This document shows, one piece after another, positions 1 to 6,000 of a stretch of 7,233 bases of DNA. The notes under the pieces are model-generated. The model worked only from the letters and a program-made list of their open reading frames with translations, searched no databases and was not told the origin of the DNA. How positions within the stretch are numbered: position 1 is the first letter of the stretch; every line of letters starts with the position of its first letter. Made by a program: the position numbers and the translations under genes. The stretch covers positions 1 through 7,233 of the forward strand of contig JAUHWE010000230.1 of NCBI GenBank assembly GCA_030424825.1, written 5' to 3'. Source of the stretch: Verrucomicrobiia bacterium (GTDB lineage Bacteria; Verrucomicrobiota; Verrucomicrobiia; Opitutales; Opitutaceae).

Positions 1-435
1 TTTACATCTCAATCCGTTCTACCCAAATGACTTGCCCCAAAAGCAGCCTAATCGGGTCGAAGCCTGTATATTCCTCTTTTAGAAACTACTGGATGCCGCG
101 TGTCTTCTTTGTATCGCCCAGTCTCCATTTTGGACCCAGTTTCTCTCTATCAATGATGGCGAGATCCGAAAAGACCTGGGATCATCAACCTTCATTTGCA
201 GGTACTAGCGCGTGTACGATATTCAAGAATCGCTAAATGGGGATCGAATCGAGATGTCCAAGCATCTTGGTTACATGAATACGATAGTCTACTCACAGTA
301 AAGGTCAGTTTCAGCGGCATCGACTGGTAGAGCAATCCCACTCCTGAGTGACTGATTCCCTTCCTTGTCAGAATCACACTGGCGGTTCTGATTTCTCATT
401 TCAATCCCGTCTCAATAGGTGTATTCGATCCCGCA

Positions 436-462
436 ATCAAGCAAGGCATCTGGTTGCTTGAT
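436..462. repeat. Perfect 9-bp inverted repeat upstream of the GNAT gene
   Basis: The arms ATCAAGCAA (436-444) and TTGCTTGAT (454-462) are exact reverse complements separated by 9 bases. No T-run follows directly on either strand, so it does not look like a standard intrinsic terminator, and the stem is only one-third GC. It lies about 97 bp before the GNAT start and overlaps the best available -35-like hexamer, so an operator role is possible. The alternative is a weak terminator of a lost upstream gene. Confidence 0.5.
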
Positions 463-488
463 AAAACGCGCTTTTAGTCAAATATAGA
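458..488 (+). promoter_or_regulatory. Possible promoter of the GNAT gene
   Basis: TTGATA (458-463) resembles a -35 box and TATAGA (483-488) a -10 box, matching the sigma-70 consensus at 5/6 and 4/6 positions. The 19-bp spacer is longer than ideal. The -35 overlaps the right arm of the 436-462 inverted repeat. The implied leader is about 65 nt. This is a weak call made by eye. Confidence 0.22.
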
Positions 489-558
489 ACTAGATTTCAC
501 AAGGTAGGCAACTTGCTTCCCCATACAACCAAAGATCCATCCCTTTCAGACAAGACCC

Positions 559-1329
559 ATGACAGAACGCCGCTATGTTGAAAGCCACTCCGACGTGCTC
601 CGTCATCCTCATGAACAAATGCTCAAGCTGGTGGCCAAAGGGTTCTACAAGGAGCTGATCAACTACGGCGTCAAAGAGCCTGAAATCCTAACGGTCGCCG
701 GCCACTTGCTCGACAACGTATCTCTAAAAAGCAACCCAAACCGAATAACAGTGGATACCTACAACACGCTTTTTTCCGTTAAGGATATCCACAACGACTG
801 GAACGAAAAACGCGAATTGAGCATTTCCAGTATCAGCATAACTCCTTTGGGCACAAACGACTTTGGCCAGATCGGCAAATGGACGAACTCTCCCGAAGCG
901 AGACGCTATTTTTATCCCCATTTTCCCGATACGCCTTCAGGCTTAGAACAATACTTCCAATCGGATGATCGTGAGTATTTTCGAATCAATTCTGACGGGA
1001 AGTTCGTCGGAATTATCGGTGCCGATCAGGTCGACAACCAGTCTAAGAAGCTAGAGATGCGCAAACTCGTTGGCGCCTCCGAGCAACGCGGCAAGGGAAT
1101 CGGCAAGCGAGCGATCTTTCTTTTCCTCTACTACGCCTACCTCATCAAAAACTTTGAAAAGGTTTTTCTCCATTCCCTCGACATCAATCTGCGAAATTTG
1201 AGCTTGAATGGAAAATTCGGATTCTACCTTGAAGGCGTTTTCTTCGAAGATATCACCATCGATGGGGAACGGCACGATCTGGTTCGGATGGTGCTATCGA
1301 GATCCGTCTGGCAAGAGCTCTTCGCCTAG
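559..1329 (+). CDS. GNAT-family N-acetyltransferase with an unassigned N-terminal region
   Basis: This 256-residue protein is predicted to transfer an acetyl or other acyl group from a CoA thioester to an amine; the substrate is unknown. The GNAT fold covers about residues 88-250. Motif A carries the pyrophosphate-binding loop Q176-R-G-K-G-I-G-K183, preceded by a strand with EMRKLVG. Motif B follows with VFLHSLDINLRN and then the GFYLEGVF segment common to GNAT enzymes. The overall layout is like RimJ/RimL-type enzymes that modify proteins or amino sugars (family knowledge). Residues 1-88 precede the fold, look mostly helical, and match nothing I recognise. Stand-alone GNATs are often 150-190 residues, so this is a real extension. 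The ATG at 559 has no Shine-Dalgarno sequence. The gene appears monocistronic and converges on the dehydrogenase. Confidence 0.82.
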   Translation: MTERRYVESHSDVLRHPHEQMLKLVAKGFYKELINYGVKEPEILTVAGHLLDNVSLKSNPNRITVDTYNTLFSVKDIHNDWNEKRELSISSISITPLGTNDFGQIGKWTNSPEARRYFYPHFPDTPSGLEQYFQSDDREYFRINSDGKFVGIIGADQVDNQSKKLEMRKLVGASEQRGKGIGKRAIFLFLYYAYLIKNFEKVFLHSLDINLRNLSLNGKFGFYLEGVFFEDITIDGERHDLVRMVLSRSVWQELFA

Positions 1330-1363
1330 ACCGGCGAACACGGCTCAAGCGGTTTAGCCCGCT
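1321..1363. terminator. Two small tandem hairpins between convergent genes
   Basis: TTCGCC (1321-1326) pairs with GGCGAA (1333-1338), placing the GNAT stop codon in the loop. AGCGG (1348-1352) pairs with CCGCT (1359-1363), placing the dehydrogenase stop codon in the loop. The two genes end only 24 bp apart, so this is where transcription from both sides must stop. Neither hairpin has a T-run, so bidirectional or factor-dependent termination is inference only. Confidence 0.28.
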
Positions 1364-2241
1364 ACCTGTTTCCCCTCGAAATAGAAACGGAAAAGAGCAT
1401 GCGTTCCGTCGTCCGCTCCCCCATCTGCGGCGACGCGATCGTAAAGCGCTTTCGCCAGATTCAATCCTGGTAGCGTCAATCCCATTTCGGTGGCAGACTC
1501 AATGGCGATTCCCATGTCTTTGATAAAGTGCTTTACGAAGAACCCCGGATCGTAGTTCCCATCCAGTGCACGGGGGGCCAAGTTGCTCAAAGACCAGCTA
1601 CCCGCCGCTCCCGTTTCGATACTCGCCAGTACTTTCTTAGGATCCAGCCCCGCAGCTTTGGCATAGGCCAGTGATTCGGCAATCGCTACCATCCCTGCCG
1701 CGATCGCAATCTGATTGCACATCTTAGTATACTGCCCTGCGCCTGCGGTCCCCTGAAGCTGGATGTTTTTACCCATGATCTCGAACAAAGGATTCGCCCG
1801 CTCAAACGACGCTTCATCCCCTCCGACCATAATGGAAAGTCGGGCCTCCTTGGCACCCAAGTCTCCTCCAGAAACGGGTGCATCCAAAGCGCCGATGCCT
1901 TTCTCCGATGCGACACTGGCGATTCGTTTTGCCAAAATCGGGCTGGAGGTCGTCATATCGATTACAAGACCTCCCGGCTGCATCGTTTGAAAAATGCCTT
2001 CGCTACCGAAATAAGTCTCTTCGACATCCGCCGGAAAGCCCACGATCGTAATAACAATGTCCGCATCCGCCGACGCGGCTGCGGGTGAATCCGCCCAAGT
2101 AGCCCCTCTGGCCACCAGATCGTCCGCTTTGGACTTCGTTCGATTGTAGACGGAAACCGGATAACCCGCTTCAAGCAAATGGCCCGCCATGCTTTTCCCC
2201 ATTACTCCAATACCAATAAATGCGACCTTCTCTTTAGACAT
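1354..2241 (-). CDS. NAD(P)-dependent beta-hydroxyacid dehydrogenase (3-hydroxyisobutyrate dehydrogenase / glyoxylate-succinic semialdehyde reductase family)
   Basis: A cytosolic oxidoreductase of 295 residues, the usual family length. It interconverts a beta-hydroxyacid and its oxo form, for example glyoxylate/glycolate, succinic semialdehyde/4-hydroxybutyrate or tartronate semialdehyde/glycerate. The Rossmann motif is G10-I-G-V-M-G15. The second strand ends in NRTKSK (33-38); an Arg-Thr here is typical of NADPH-preferring glyoxylate/succinic semialdehyde reductases (GLYR type), so NADPH is my inference. The substrate loop D120-APVSGG, catalytic K173 with N176 (GQYTKMCNQ), and K241 in the FIKDMG segment are all present, so the enzyme should be active. 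The exact substrate cannot be read from sequence, so I give no symbol. AAGGG 8 nt before the ATG and a -10 box upstream support the start. Confidence 0.9.
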   Translation of the reverse strand: MSKEKVAFIGIGVMGKSMAGHLLEAGYPVSVYNRTKSKADDLVARGATWADSPAAASADADIVITIVGFPADVEETYFGSEGIFQTMQPGGLVIDMTTSSPILAKRIASVASEKGIGALDAPVSGGDLGAKEARLSIMVGGDEASFERANPLFEIMGKNIQLQGTAGAGQYTKMCNQIAIAAGMVAIAESLAYAKAAGLDPKKVLASIETGAAGSWSLSNLAPRALDGNYDPGFFVKHFIKDMGIAIESATEMGLTLPGLNLAKALYDRVAADGGADDGTHALFRFYFEGKQVAG

Positions 2242-2249
2242 AACGAAAA

Positions 2250-2254
2250 CCCTT
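2250..2254 (-). promoter_or_regulatory. Shine-Dalgarno sequence of the dehydrogenase
   Basis: On the minus strand AAGGG lies 8 nt upstream of the ATG at 2241. It stands out because most other starts in the window lack any purine-rich ribosome binding site. Confidence 0.5.
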
Positions 2255-2276
2255 ACCGTCCTTGGAACAAATGGCC

Positions 2277-2305
2277 ATTATATTTTGAGCGAGGTCCCAG
2301 ATTAG
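2277..2305 (-). promoter_or_regulatory. Probable dehydrogenase promoter with a perfect -10 box
   Basis: The minus strand reads TATAAT at 2282-2277, an exact sigma-70 -10 hexamer. It is placed for a start site near 2270 and a leader of about 30 nt that contains the AAGGG site. The -35 position (CTAATC with 17-bp spacing) is poor, so activator help or a weak promoter is possible. The start of the divergent PLD-like gene is about 100 bp away. Confidence 0.45.
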
Positions 2306-2385
2306 TTCACCTTTTCCATGGACACCTGCAATCTCCTGCCACTTCCCTTGCTTTTCCATTTCCGAGCCCTCATTTTCTACGGACC

Positions 2386-2913
2386 ATGCCCACCCAAATT
2401 GTCACTGATCGGCAGATCTACGAACGCCTTATCCAAGATGCCATAGGGATGGCGACCTCCTACATCTGGATCGCAACCGCTGACATAAAGGACATGTATG
2501 TTAACAAAGGCAAAACGATGGTCCCTTTTCTGCAAACACTGTCCGAACTCATTGAAACCGGAGTATCCATTCGAATTATACACGCCAAAGAACCCGGTCC
2601 TGCCTTTCGCAAGGATTTTGATCGATTTCCCAATCTAATCGAAGGCCTAGAGATGATTCTCTGCCCGCGAGCCCACTTTAAAACGGTCATAATCGACGGC
2701 ACGTTTGCCTATACCGGCAGCGCCAATCTAACGGGAGCGGGCATGGGGGCAAAGTCTGAATTCCGTCGCAACTTTGAATCGGGGATTCTAACCGACGATC
2801 CCCATCTCATTCGTCCGCTCATGGACCAATTCGACACGCTTTGGATCGGAAGCAACTGCGAGCCCTGCCAACGCAAAGACTACTGCGCTACCTATCACGA
2901 GCTCATCGGGTGA
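2386..2913 (+). CDS. Single-HKD phospholipase-D-like protein with a C-terminal Cys cluster
   Basis: A 175-residue member of the phospholipase D superfamily, predicted to hydrolyse or transfer phosphodiester bonds in nucleic acid or lipid. The catalytic motif is H97-F-K99-x4-D104 followed by GSAN (111-114), a complete HxKx4D signature. There is only one copy. In the family, such short proteins (Nuc endonuclease, BfiI) form dimers that build one active site from two subunits. No signal peptide is visible, so it is probably cytoplasmic. The C-terminus carries C158-x2-C161-x5-C167 plus H171, a possible metal-binding knuckle; I believe similar tails occur in related PLD-like proteins but cannot confirm it here. 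The frame is open back to 2179, but those 69 codons overlap the antisense dehydrogenase and do not look like protein, so I chose the ATG at 2386. Nuclease versus lipase cannot be decided. Confidence 0.82.
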   Translation: MPTQIVTDRQIYERLIQDAIGMATSYIWIATADIKDMYVNKGKTMVPFLQTLSELIETGVSIRIIHAKEPGPAFRKDFDRFPNLIEGLEMILCPRAHFKTVIIDGTFAYTGSANLTGAGMGAKSEFRRNFESGILTDDPHLIRPLMDQFDTLWIGSNCEPCQRKDYCATYHELIG

Positions 2914-2990
2914 GCAAAGATCCCTAATTCCTATCCTCCGTAGGGCTTGCACTCGCGCTATGCTGCATCAGTTATCATCGGTCTCTTAAC

Positions 2991-3021
2991 AGGTCGGGCA
3001 AGGACCTCCGGGCCTGCCGCG
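2991..3021. other. GC-rich palindromic segment between the PLD-like and XRE genes
   Basis: AGGTC (2991-2995) can pair with GACCT (3003-3007). Alternatively GGCA-x-GG (2997-3003) pairs with CCTGCC (3013-3018). These competing folds, with high GC in an otherwise AT-leaning 180-bp intergenic gap, resemble a REP-type repeat or a weak terminator for the PLD-like gene. There is no T-run. Confidence 0.22.
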
Positions 3022-3093
3022 TAAGAAGATCTCAAAATTCCACGATTCGTCTTTCATCCCCACCGATACTCCTTTAACTTGTTCCCTTAATCT

Positions 3094-3828
3094 ATGAACC
3101 TGCAAGACTTGGGAGATCGAATCCGTCACCGCCGAAAGAAATCCGGTTTGACACAGACTGACATCGCTAACGCGGTACAGGTAAGCCCGCAGGCAGTATC
3201 GAAATGGGAGCGAGGGGAAAACGCTCCCGACATCAGCATCCTTCCGAACTTAGCCCAATTGCTAGGAGTATCCATCGAATGGTTACTGGGTTGCCAAAGC
3301 ATAGACAAGGATGTCATTGAGGCCACCATTGTGGATATTCGAGCCCGAGCCGCACGGGAAAAATCTGAGCATCTCGAGCCTCGTGATTTCGCCAACTGGA
3401 CCAACAGCGTTTGCTACCAAGTGACCGAATCCGCCCTTCGCTTTGGGGGTATCCCGATTAAGACCCGAGGAGCGGGGATACTCTGCCTTTTTTCCGGTAG
3501 TCATCATCAGGATCGTGCTATCGACTCCGCCTTGAATGCCATCCAGCTTTTCAACGAGCCTTTAAAAGTCGGGATGAGCAGCGGAATGATTTACTTTGGA
3601 GCCATTGGCCATCCGGATTACGCTCGCCCAGACATTATTGGCGAAGCCGTGAGTATCGCTCTTCTGAATTCCGAATGGGCGGACGACCACACGGACACGG
3701 CGACCGCTATCGACGCTAAAACAATCGAGGGATCTAAATTACGGGACCACATTCATCTGACAAGACGCCAGGTCACCTTCCCCGGAATCAGCCACCAGGT
3801 CACCGCCGTCGAGCTTCCGATCAAGTAG
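3094..3828 (+). CDS. XRE-family HTH regulator fused to a degenerate class III nucleotidyl cyclase-like domain
   Basis: Residues 5-66 form a classic XRE/Cro-CI helix-turn-helix: IRHRRKKSGLTQTDIANAV, then VSPQAVSKWERGENAPD, then LAQLLGVSIEWLLG. Residues of about 74-215 follow the class III adenylate/guanylate cyclase pattern: VDIR with D81 at the first metal Asp; IKTRGAGILCLF (122-133) in place of IKTIGDGVLA; a helix RAIDSALNAIQLF; then VGMSSGMIYFGAIG (159-172), the usual HSGxxxxGxIG; and PDIIGEAVSIALL (179-191). The adenine-selecting Lys (K123) and Asp (D180) positions are kept. The second metal Asp is A127, and the transition-state Asn and Arg are S187 and L191, so catalysis is unlikely. I infer a nucleotide-sensing transcription regulator; its targets are unknown. 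It has no Shine-Dalgarno sequence, is probably monocistronic, and converges on the aldolase. Confidence 0.8.
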   Translation: MNLQDLGDRIRHRRKKSGLTQTDIANAVQVSPQAVSKWERGENAPDISILPNLAQLLGVSIEWLLGCQSIDKDVIEATIVDIRARAAREKSEHLEPRDFANWTNSVCYQVTESALRFGGIPIKTRGAGILCLFSGSHHQDRAIDSALNAIQLFNEPLKVGMSSGMIYFGAIGHPDYARPDIIGEAVSIALLNSEWADDHTDTATAIDAKTIEGSKLRDHIHLTRRQVTFPGISHQVTAVELPIK

Positions 3829-3840
3829 CAAACGAATTTC

Positions 3841-3872
3841 GCCTGTAGGGGCGTCGCTTGCGGCGACCGAAG
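3841..3872. repeat. Possible REP-like intergenic palindrome
   Basis: A GC-rich element containing GTCGC (3853-3857) and GCGAC (3863-3867) around a TTGCG loop, preceded by TGTAGGGG. It sits between two convergent genes, a common site for REP elements. A weakly similar GTAGGG-CTTGC segment occurs at 2940-2950 after the PLD-like gene. Only a genome-wide count could establish it as a repeat family. Confidence 0.3.
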
Positions 3873-3906
3873 TATCTTAAGGTTCCCGGGCGATCTCAGC
3901 CCCGAA

Positions 3907-3950
3907 TAAAAATATAAAAAAGGACCGATTCCACTACGGGAACCGGTCCT
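3907..3950 (-). terminator. Intrinsic terminator of the aldolase gene
   Basis: On the minus strand, AGGACCGGTTCC (3950-3939) pairs with GGAATCGGTCCT (3932-3921) around a 6-nt loop, giving 12 bp. One position is G-U in the minus-strand RNA but A-C in the plus-strand RNA, so the stem suits the minus transcript. It is followed by TTTTTATATTTTTA. It starts 25 bp past the aldolase stop codon. This is the most convincing regulatory signal in the window. Confidence 0.9.
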
Positions 3951-3975
3951 GAAAATATTGCGATGCCTTCGAGGA

Positions 3976-5007
3976 CTATACTTTCCCGAAAATCGTGTTT
4001 CCTTCGGAAAGCAGATCTTTGGCCGCTACGATCAGTCGATCGGCCATGTTCTTTTCCGCTGCTTTCAGGTAAGAGCGTGGGTCATAGGTCTTCTTATTGC
4101 CCACTTCACCATCGATCTTTAGCACCCCTTCGATGTTCTCGCAGATGTGGGTCACGATCGGGCGTGTGAAAGCGTACTGCGTATCCGTGTCGATATTCAT
4201 CTTGATAACGCCGTAATCGAGCGTTTCGCGAATATCGGAAAGGTCCGAACCGGACCCGCCATGGAATACGAGGTCCATTTCCGCTTCAGCCCCGTGCTTG
4301 TCCATGACCGCCTTCTGACCATCCCGAAGAATGGTTGGCTTGAGCTTAACTGAGCCGGGCTTGTAGGCGCCATGGACATTCCCGAACGTCGCCGCAAAAA
4401 TGAAACGGCCTATTGGCTGAAGCGCCTCGTACACTTCTAGCATGTCTTCCGGAGTCGTGTAGAGCTTTTCTGCAGGGAGGCCAGAGGTGTCGTGTCCATC
4501 TTCTTCACCGCCAACGCAACCGGCTTCCACTTCAAGGATGATGCCCAGCTCGGCACATTCCTTTAGAAGCTCTTTCGAAATCTTCAAATTCTCGTCGAGA
4601 GCGACAACCGATCCATCAAACATGTGGGACTGGAACAGTGGACCTTTGCCTTCCGCGATCCGCTTGCGAGACGCGTCTAACAAAGGACGCAAAAAGCTAT
4701 CCACCTTCTCTGGATGGCAATGGTCGGTATGGAGCGCTACCAAAATATCGTACTTTTCTGCCAGGACATGGGTCGCTTCAGCGAGAACGATCGCCCCAAA
4801 AGCGGCATCGGCCACATTGAGACCGGAAGCGAACTGGCCGCCTCCCGTGGAAACTTGGATGATGCCATCTGACTTGGTGTCAGCGAACGCTTTCAATGCG
4901 GCGTTGATGGTCACAATCGATGTGATATTGACCGCAGGATAAGCGTAGCCCCCTTTTTGGGCGGCTTCTAACATGGCTTCGTATTGCTTAGGAGTTGCGA
5001 CAGGCAT
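3976..5007 (-). CDS. fba: Class II (zinc-dependent) fructose-bisphosphate aldolase
   Basis: Catalyses reversible cleavage of fructose 1,6-bisphosphate to glyceraldehyde 3-phosphate and dihydroxyacetone phosphate, in cytosolic glycolysis and gluconeogenesis. At 343 residues it is close to E. coli FbaA (359). Visible residues are catalytic D95 with zinc ligand H96 (ALHTDHCHP), E161 in EAGCVGGEEDG, H212 in FGNVHGAYKPG and H249 in FHGGSGSD, plus the phosphate-binding NIDTDTQ (271-277) and YDPR near the C-terminus. The last is typical of the class II-A (FbaA-like) group. All metal ligands are intact. The frame is open 52 codons further upstream (to 5163), but that extension is basic, unlike aldolase, and lies in gene-poor DNA. 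MPVATPKQYE is a normal start, so I chose 5007. It has no Shine-Dalgarno sequence. It is monocistronic, with a terminator downstream and a palindrome 110-145 bp upstream. Confidence 0.96.
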   Translation of the reverse strand: MPVATPKQYEAMLEAAQKGGYAYPAVNITSIVTINAALKAFADTKSDGIIQVSTGGGQFASGLNVADAAFGAIVLAEATHVLAEKYDILVALHTDHCHPEKVDSFLRPLLDASRKRIAEGKGPLFQSHMFDGSVVALDENLKISKELLKECAELGIILEVEAGCVGGEEDGHDTSGLPAEKLYTTPEDMLEVYEALQPIGRFIFAATFGNVHGAYKPGSVKLKPTILRDGQKAVMDKHGAEAEMDLVFHGGSGSDLSDIRETLDYGVIKMNIDTDTQYAFTRPIVTHICENIEGVLKIDGEVGNKKTYDPRSYLKAAEKNMADRLIVAAKDLLSEGNTIFGKV

Positions 5008-5117
5008 GGTTTGTAAACGTCTATTTCGTTGTAGATTTCGTGATAGGATCTCCGGTTTTGCCCGAGCAATGCTGCCCAAAAACCAGAGGAACCCCATTTT
5101 GAAGCGCAAAGCTCTTT

Positions 5118-5152
5118 GCCTGTCCAGCGAATGATCGATGAATTGGACAGGC
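5118..5152. repeat. Perfect 9-bp inverted repeat upstream of the aldolase
   Basis: GCCTGTCCA (5118-5126) and TGGACAGGC (5144-5152) are exact reverse complements with a 17-bp spacer that contains the palindrome ATCGAT. Neither side has a T-run. The centre lies about 128 bp upstream of the aldolase start. It fits a regulator binding site or a cruciform; a structured remnant of the decayed region is the alternative. Confidence 0.45.
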
Positions 5153-5221
5153 TCTACAATCAACGCGCTGAATTGAAGCCGATAAGAAATTTGGAGTTAT
5201 CGATGGCAGGGTTCGTGCTGA

Positions 5222-5563
5222 AGCCATCACGGTTAGCAGAGCGGCATTCTTCTGAGCGACTACAAACTGCTTCACTGCTTTGAAACGGGTGAGAACCATC
5301 TCTACAATCTGGCGAATGATTTGAAAGAAAATCGCGACTTGTCGCAAAAAATGCCCGAGAAGGCCGATGAGCTGCACCGACAGCTTACGAACTACCTCGC
5401 CGATACCGGAGCCGATCTTCGCGTATCCAATCCCCAATTTGATCCCGCCAATCCCCCCCTCGGATCAAGAGAGGTGGCAATCGTTATAGAAACAGGGAAG
5501 GAAGAGGCAACCGTGAGCTTCCGAGAAACAATCGAAATACGCGATAAAGCCCAAACAGACTGA
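5222..5563 (+). pseudogene. C-terminal remnant of a sulfatase
   Basis: From 5237 the frame is open to the TGA at 5561-5563 (about 108 residues). It reads SDYKLLHCFETGENHLYNLA, then NDLKENRDLSQKMPEKADEL, then HRQLTNYLADTGADLRV and NPQFDP. This is the standard tail of formylglycine-type sulfatases (GDYKLIEF...ELYNL..D..E..NLA...P..A..L...L..WL..TGA..P.PNP.YDP). Intact enzymes are around 450-550 residues and need the N-terminal CxPSR and metal-ligand Asp residues, none of which is present. In-frame stops at 5219-5221 (TGA) and 5234-5236 (TAG) cut the frame, and similarity seems to continue weakly just past the TAG. The last 38 residues after NPQFDP are an unusual tail. No good ATG start exists; the nearest candidate is a TTG at 5321 inside the domain. 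I infer a decayed or deletion-truncated gene of sulfated polysaccharide breakdown. Confidence 0.72.
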
Positions 5564-6000
5564 ATCGAGAAACCGGGGATCACCGACAATCTTCTACTAA
5601 TCTGCTAAGCGGCAAAAAGTAGATAATCGAATTCGGCGAAACAGGTTTGAATTCGGGAAAAGAGCACCCTCATGAGTTGGTGACCCAAAAACTCCGATCT
5701 AGGAATAAGCCTTTCGGCAGCCTAGTTCATTCAGACAAGTGATCTCAAACTAGACAGAATCAATTCCGCCTATTAACGGATCGCAAAAACCGCTAGGCAA
5801 AATACCTACGTAAAAAGTGACAATCGTGTTCGAAATCGATAAAGAGGCGATTGAGATAACCAAGTCGAACAAAGAATCCGATCCTATCGTCTCTCCAGAG
5901 TTCAGGATCTTAATAATCGGTCGTTTTTTCACAAAAGGGATCATTAATTCCTACCAAGCGACTTGCAGTTCATTTCGTTCCTCAGTTAGTTATTCATCAC
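5564..6000. other. Gene-poor, AT-leaning intergenic region
   Basis: No supported gene. Two short open frames overlap on opposite strands (5750-5944 minus, 64 codons; 5817-6011 plus, 64 codons), and neither has a recognisable motif or a ribosome binding site. The octamer GAATTCGG occurs twice, exactly 20 bp apart (5629-5636 and 5649-5656). The region must contain the ATP-grasp promoter. TTGCAG and TTAGTT with a 17-bp spacer just before the ATG are a weak candidate that would leave almost no leader. Confidence 0.45.

Larger units (their letters stand above)
1..558. other. Gene-poor region upstream of the GNAT gene
   Basis: I find no gene I can support here. All frames are broken by stops at short intervals. 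The longest open stretches are about 60-70 codons, lie on both strands, and none gives a recognisable motif. Frame 1 is open from 157 to 327 and ends in a coding-like run (HEYDSLLTVKVSFSGIDW) before a TAG at 328-330, but I cannot assign it to a family. A second open frame from 2 to 79, with a stop at 80-82, could be the end of a gene starting before the window. Decayed coding sequence is possible. The clearest structure is the inverted repeat at 436-462. Confidence 0.5.

Noticed and set aside
2179..2385. 69-codon N-terminal extension of the PLD-like protein
   Set aside because: It overlaps the 5' end and promoter of the divergent dehydrogenase and has shadow-like composition. The ATG at 2386 is followed by a normal family N-terminus.
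3921..3950. Terminator acting also on the XRE gene (plus strand)
   Set aside because: On the plus strand the stem has an A-C mismatch and is followed by GAAAATATTG rather than a U-run, so only the minus-strand role is supported.
4487..4942. 151-codon plus-strand open frame inside the aldolase gene
   Set aside because: It is antisense to the highly conserved core of the aldolase and its Ser/Arg/Pro-rich composition is typical of a shadow.
5008..5163. 52-codon N-terminal extension of the aldolase
   Set aside because: It is Arg-rich and unlike any aldolase N-terminus. The internal start MPVATPKQYE matches the family, and the extension contains the upstream palindrome.
5047..5283. Open plus-strand frame with a possible small protein starting MIDELDRLYNQRAELK at 5131
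   Set aside because: No ribosome binding site and no family recognised. It overlaps the sulfatase remnant in another frame and contains the inverted repeat. It could be decayed coding sequence but cannot be supported.
5021..5437. 138-codon minus-strand open frame across the sulfatase remnant
   Set aside because: It is antisense to the clear sulfatase tail and has no recognisable domain.
5629..5656. GAATTCGG direct repeat with 20-bp periodicity
   Set aside because: Two turns of helix apart is suggestive, but an 8-bp repeat in over 400 bp of noncoding DNA is weak and it is far from any start codon.
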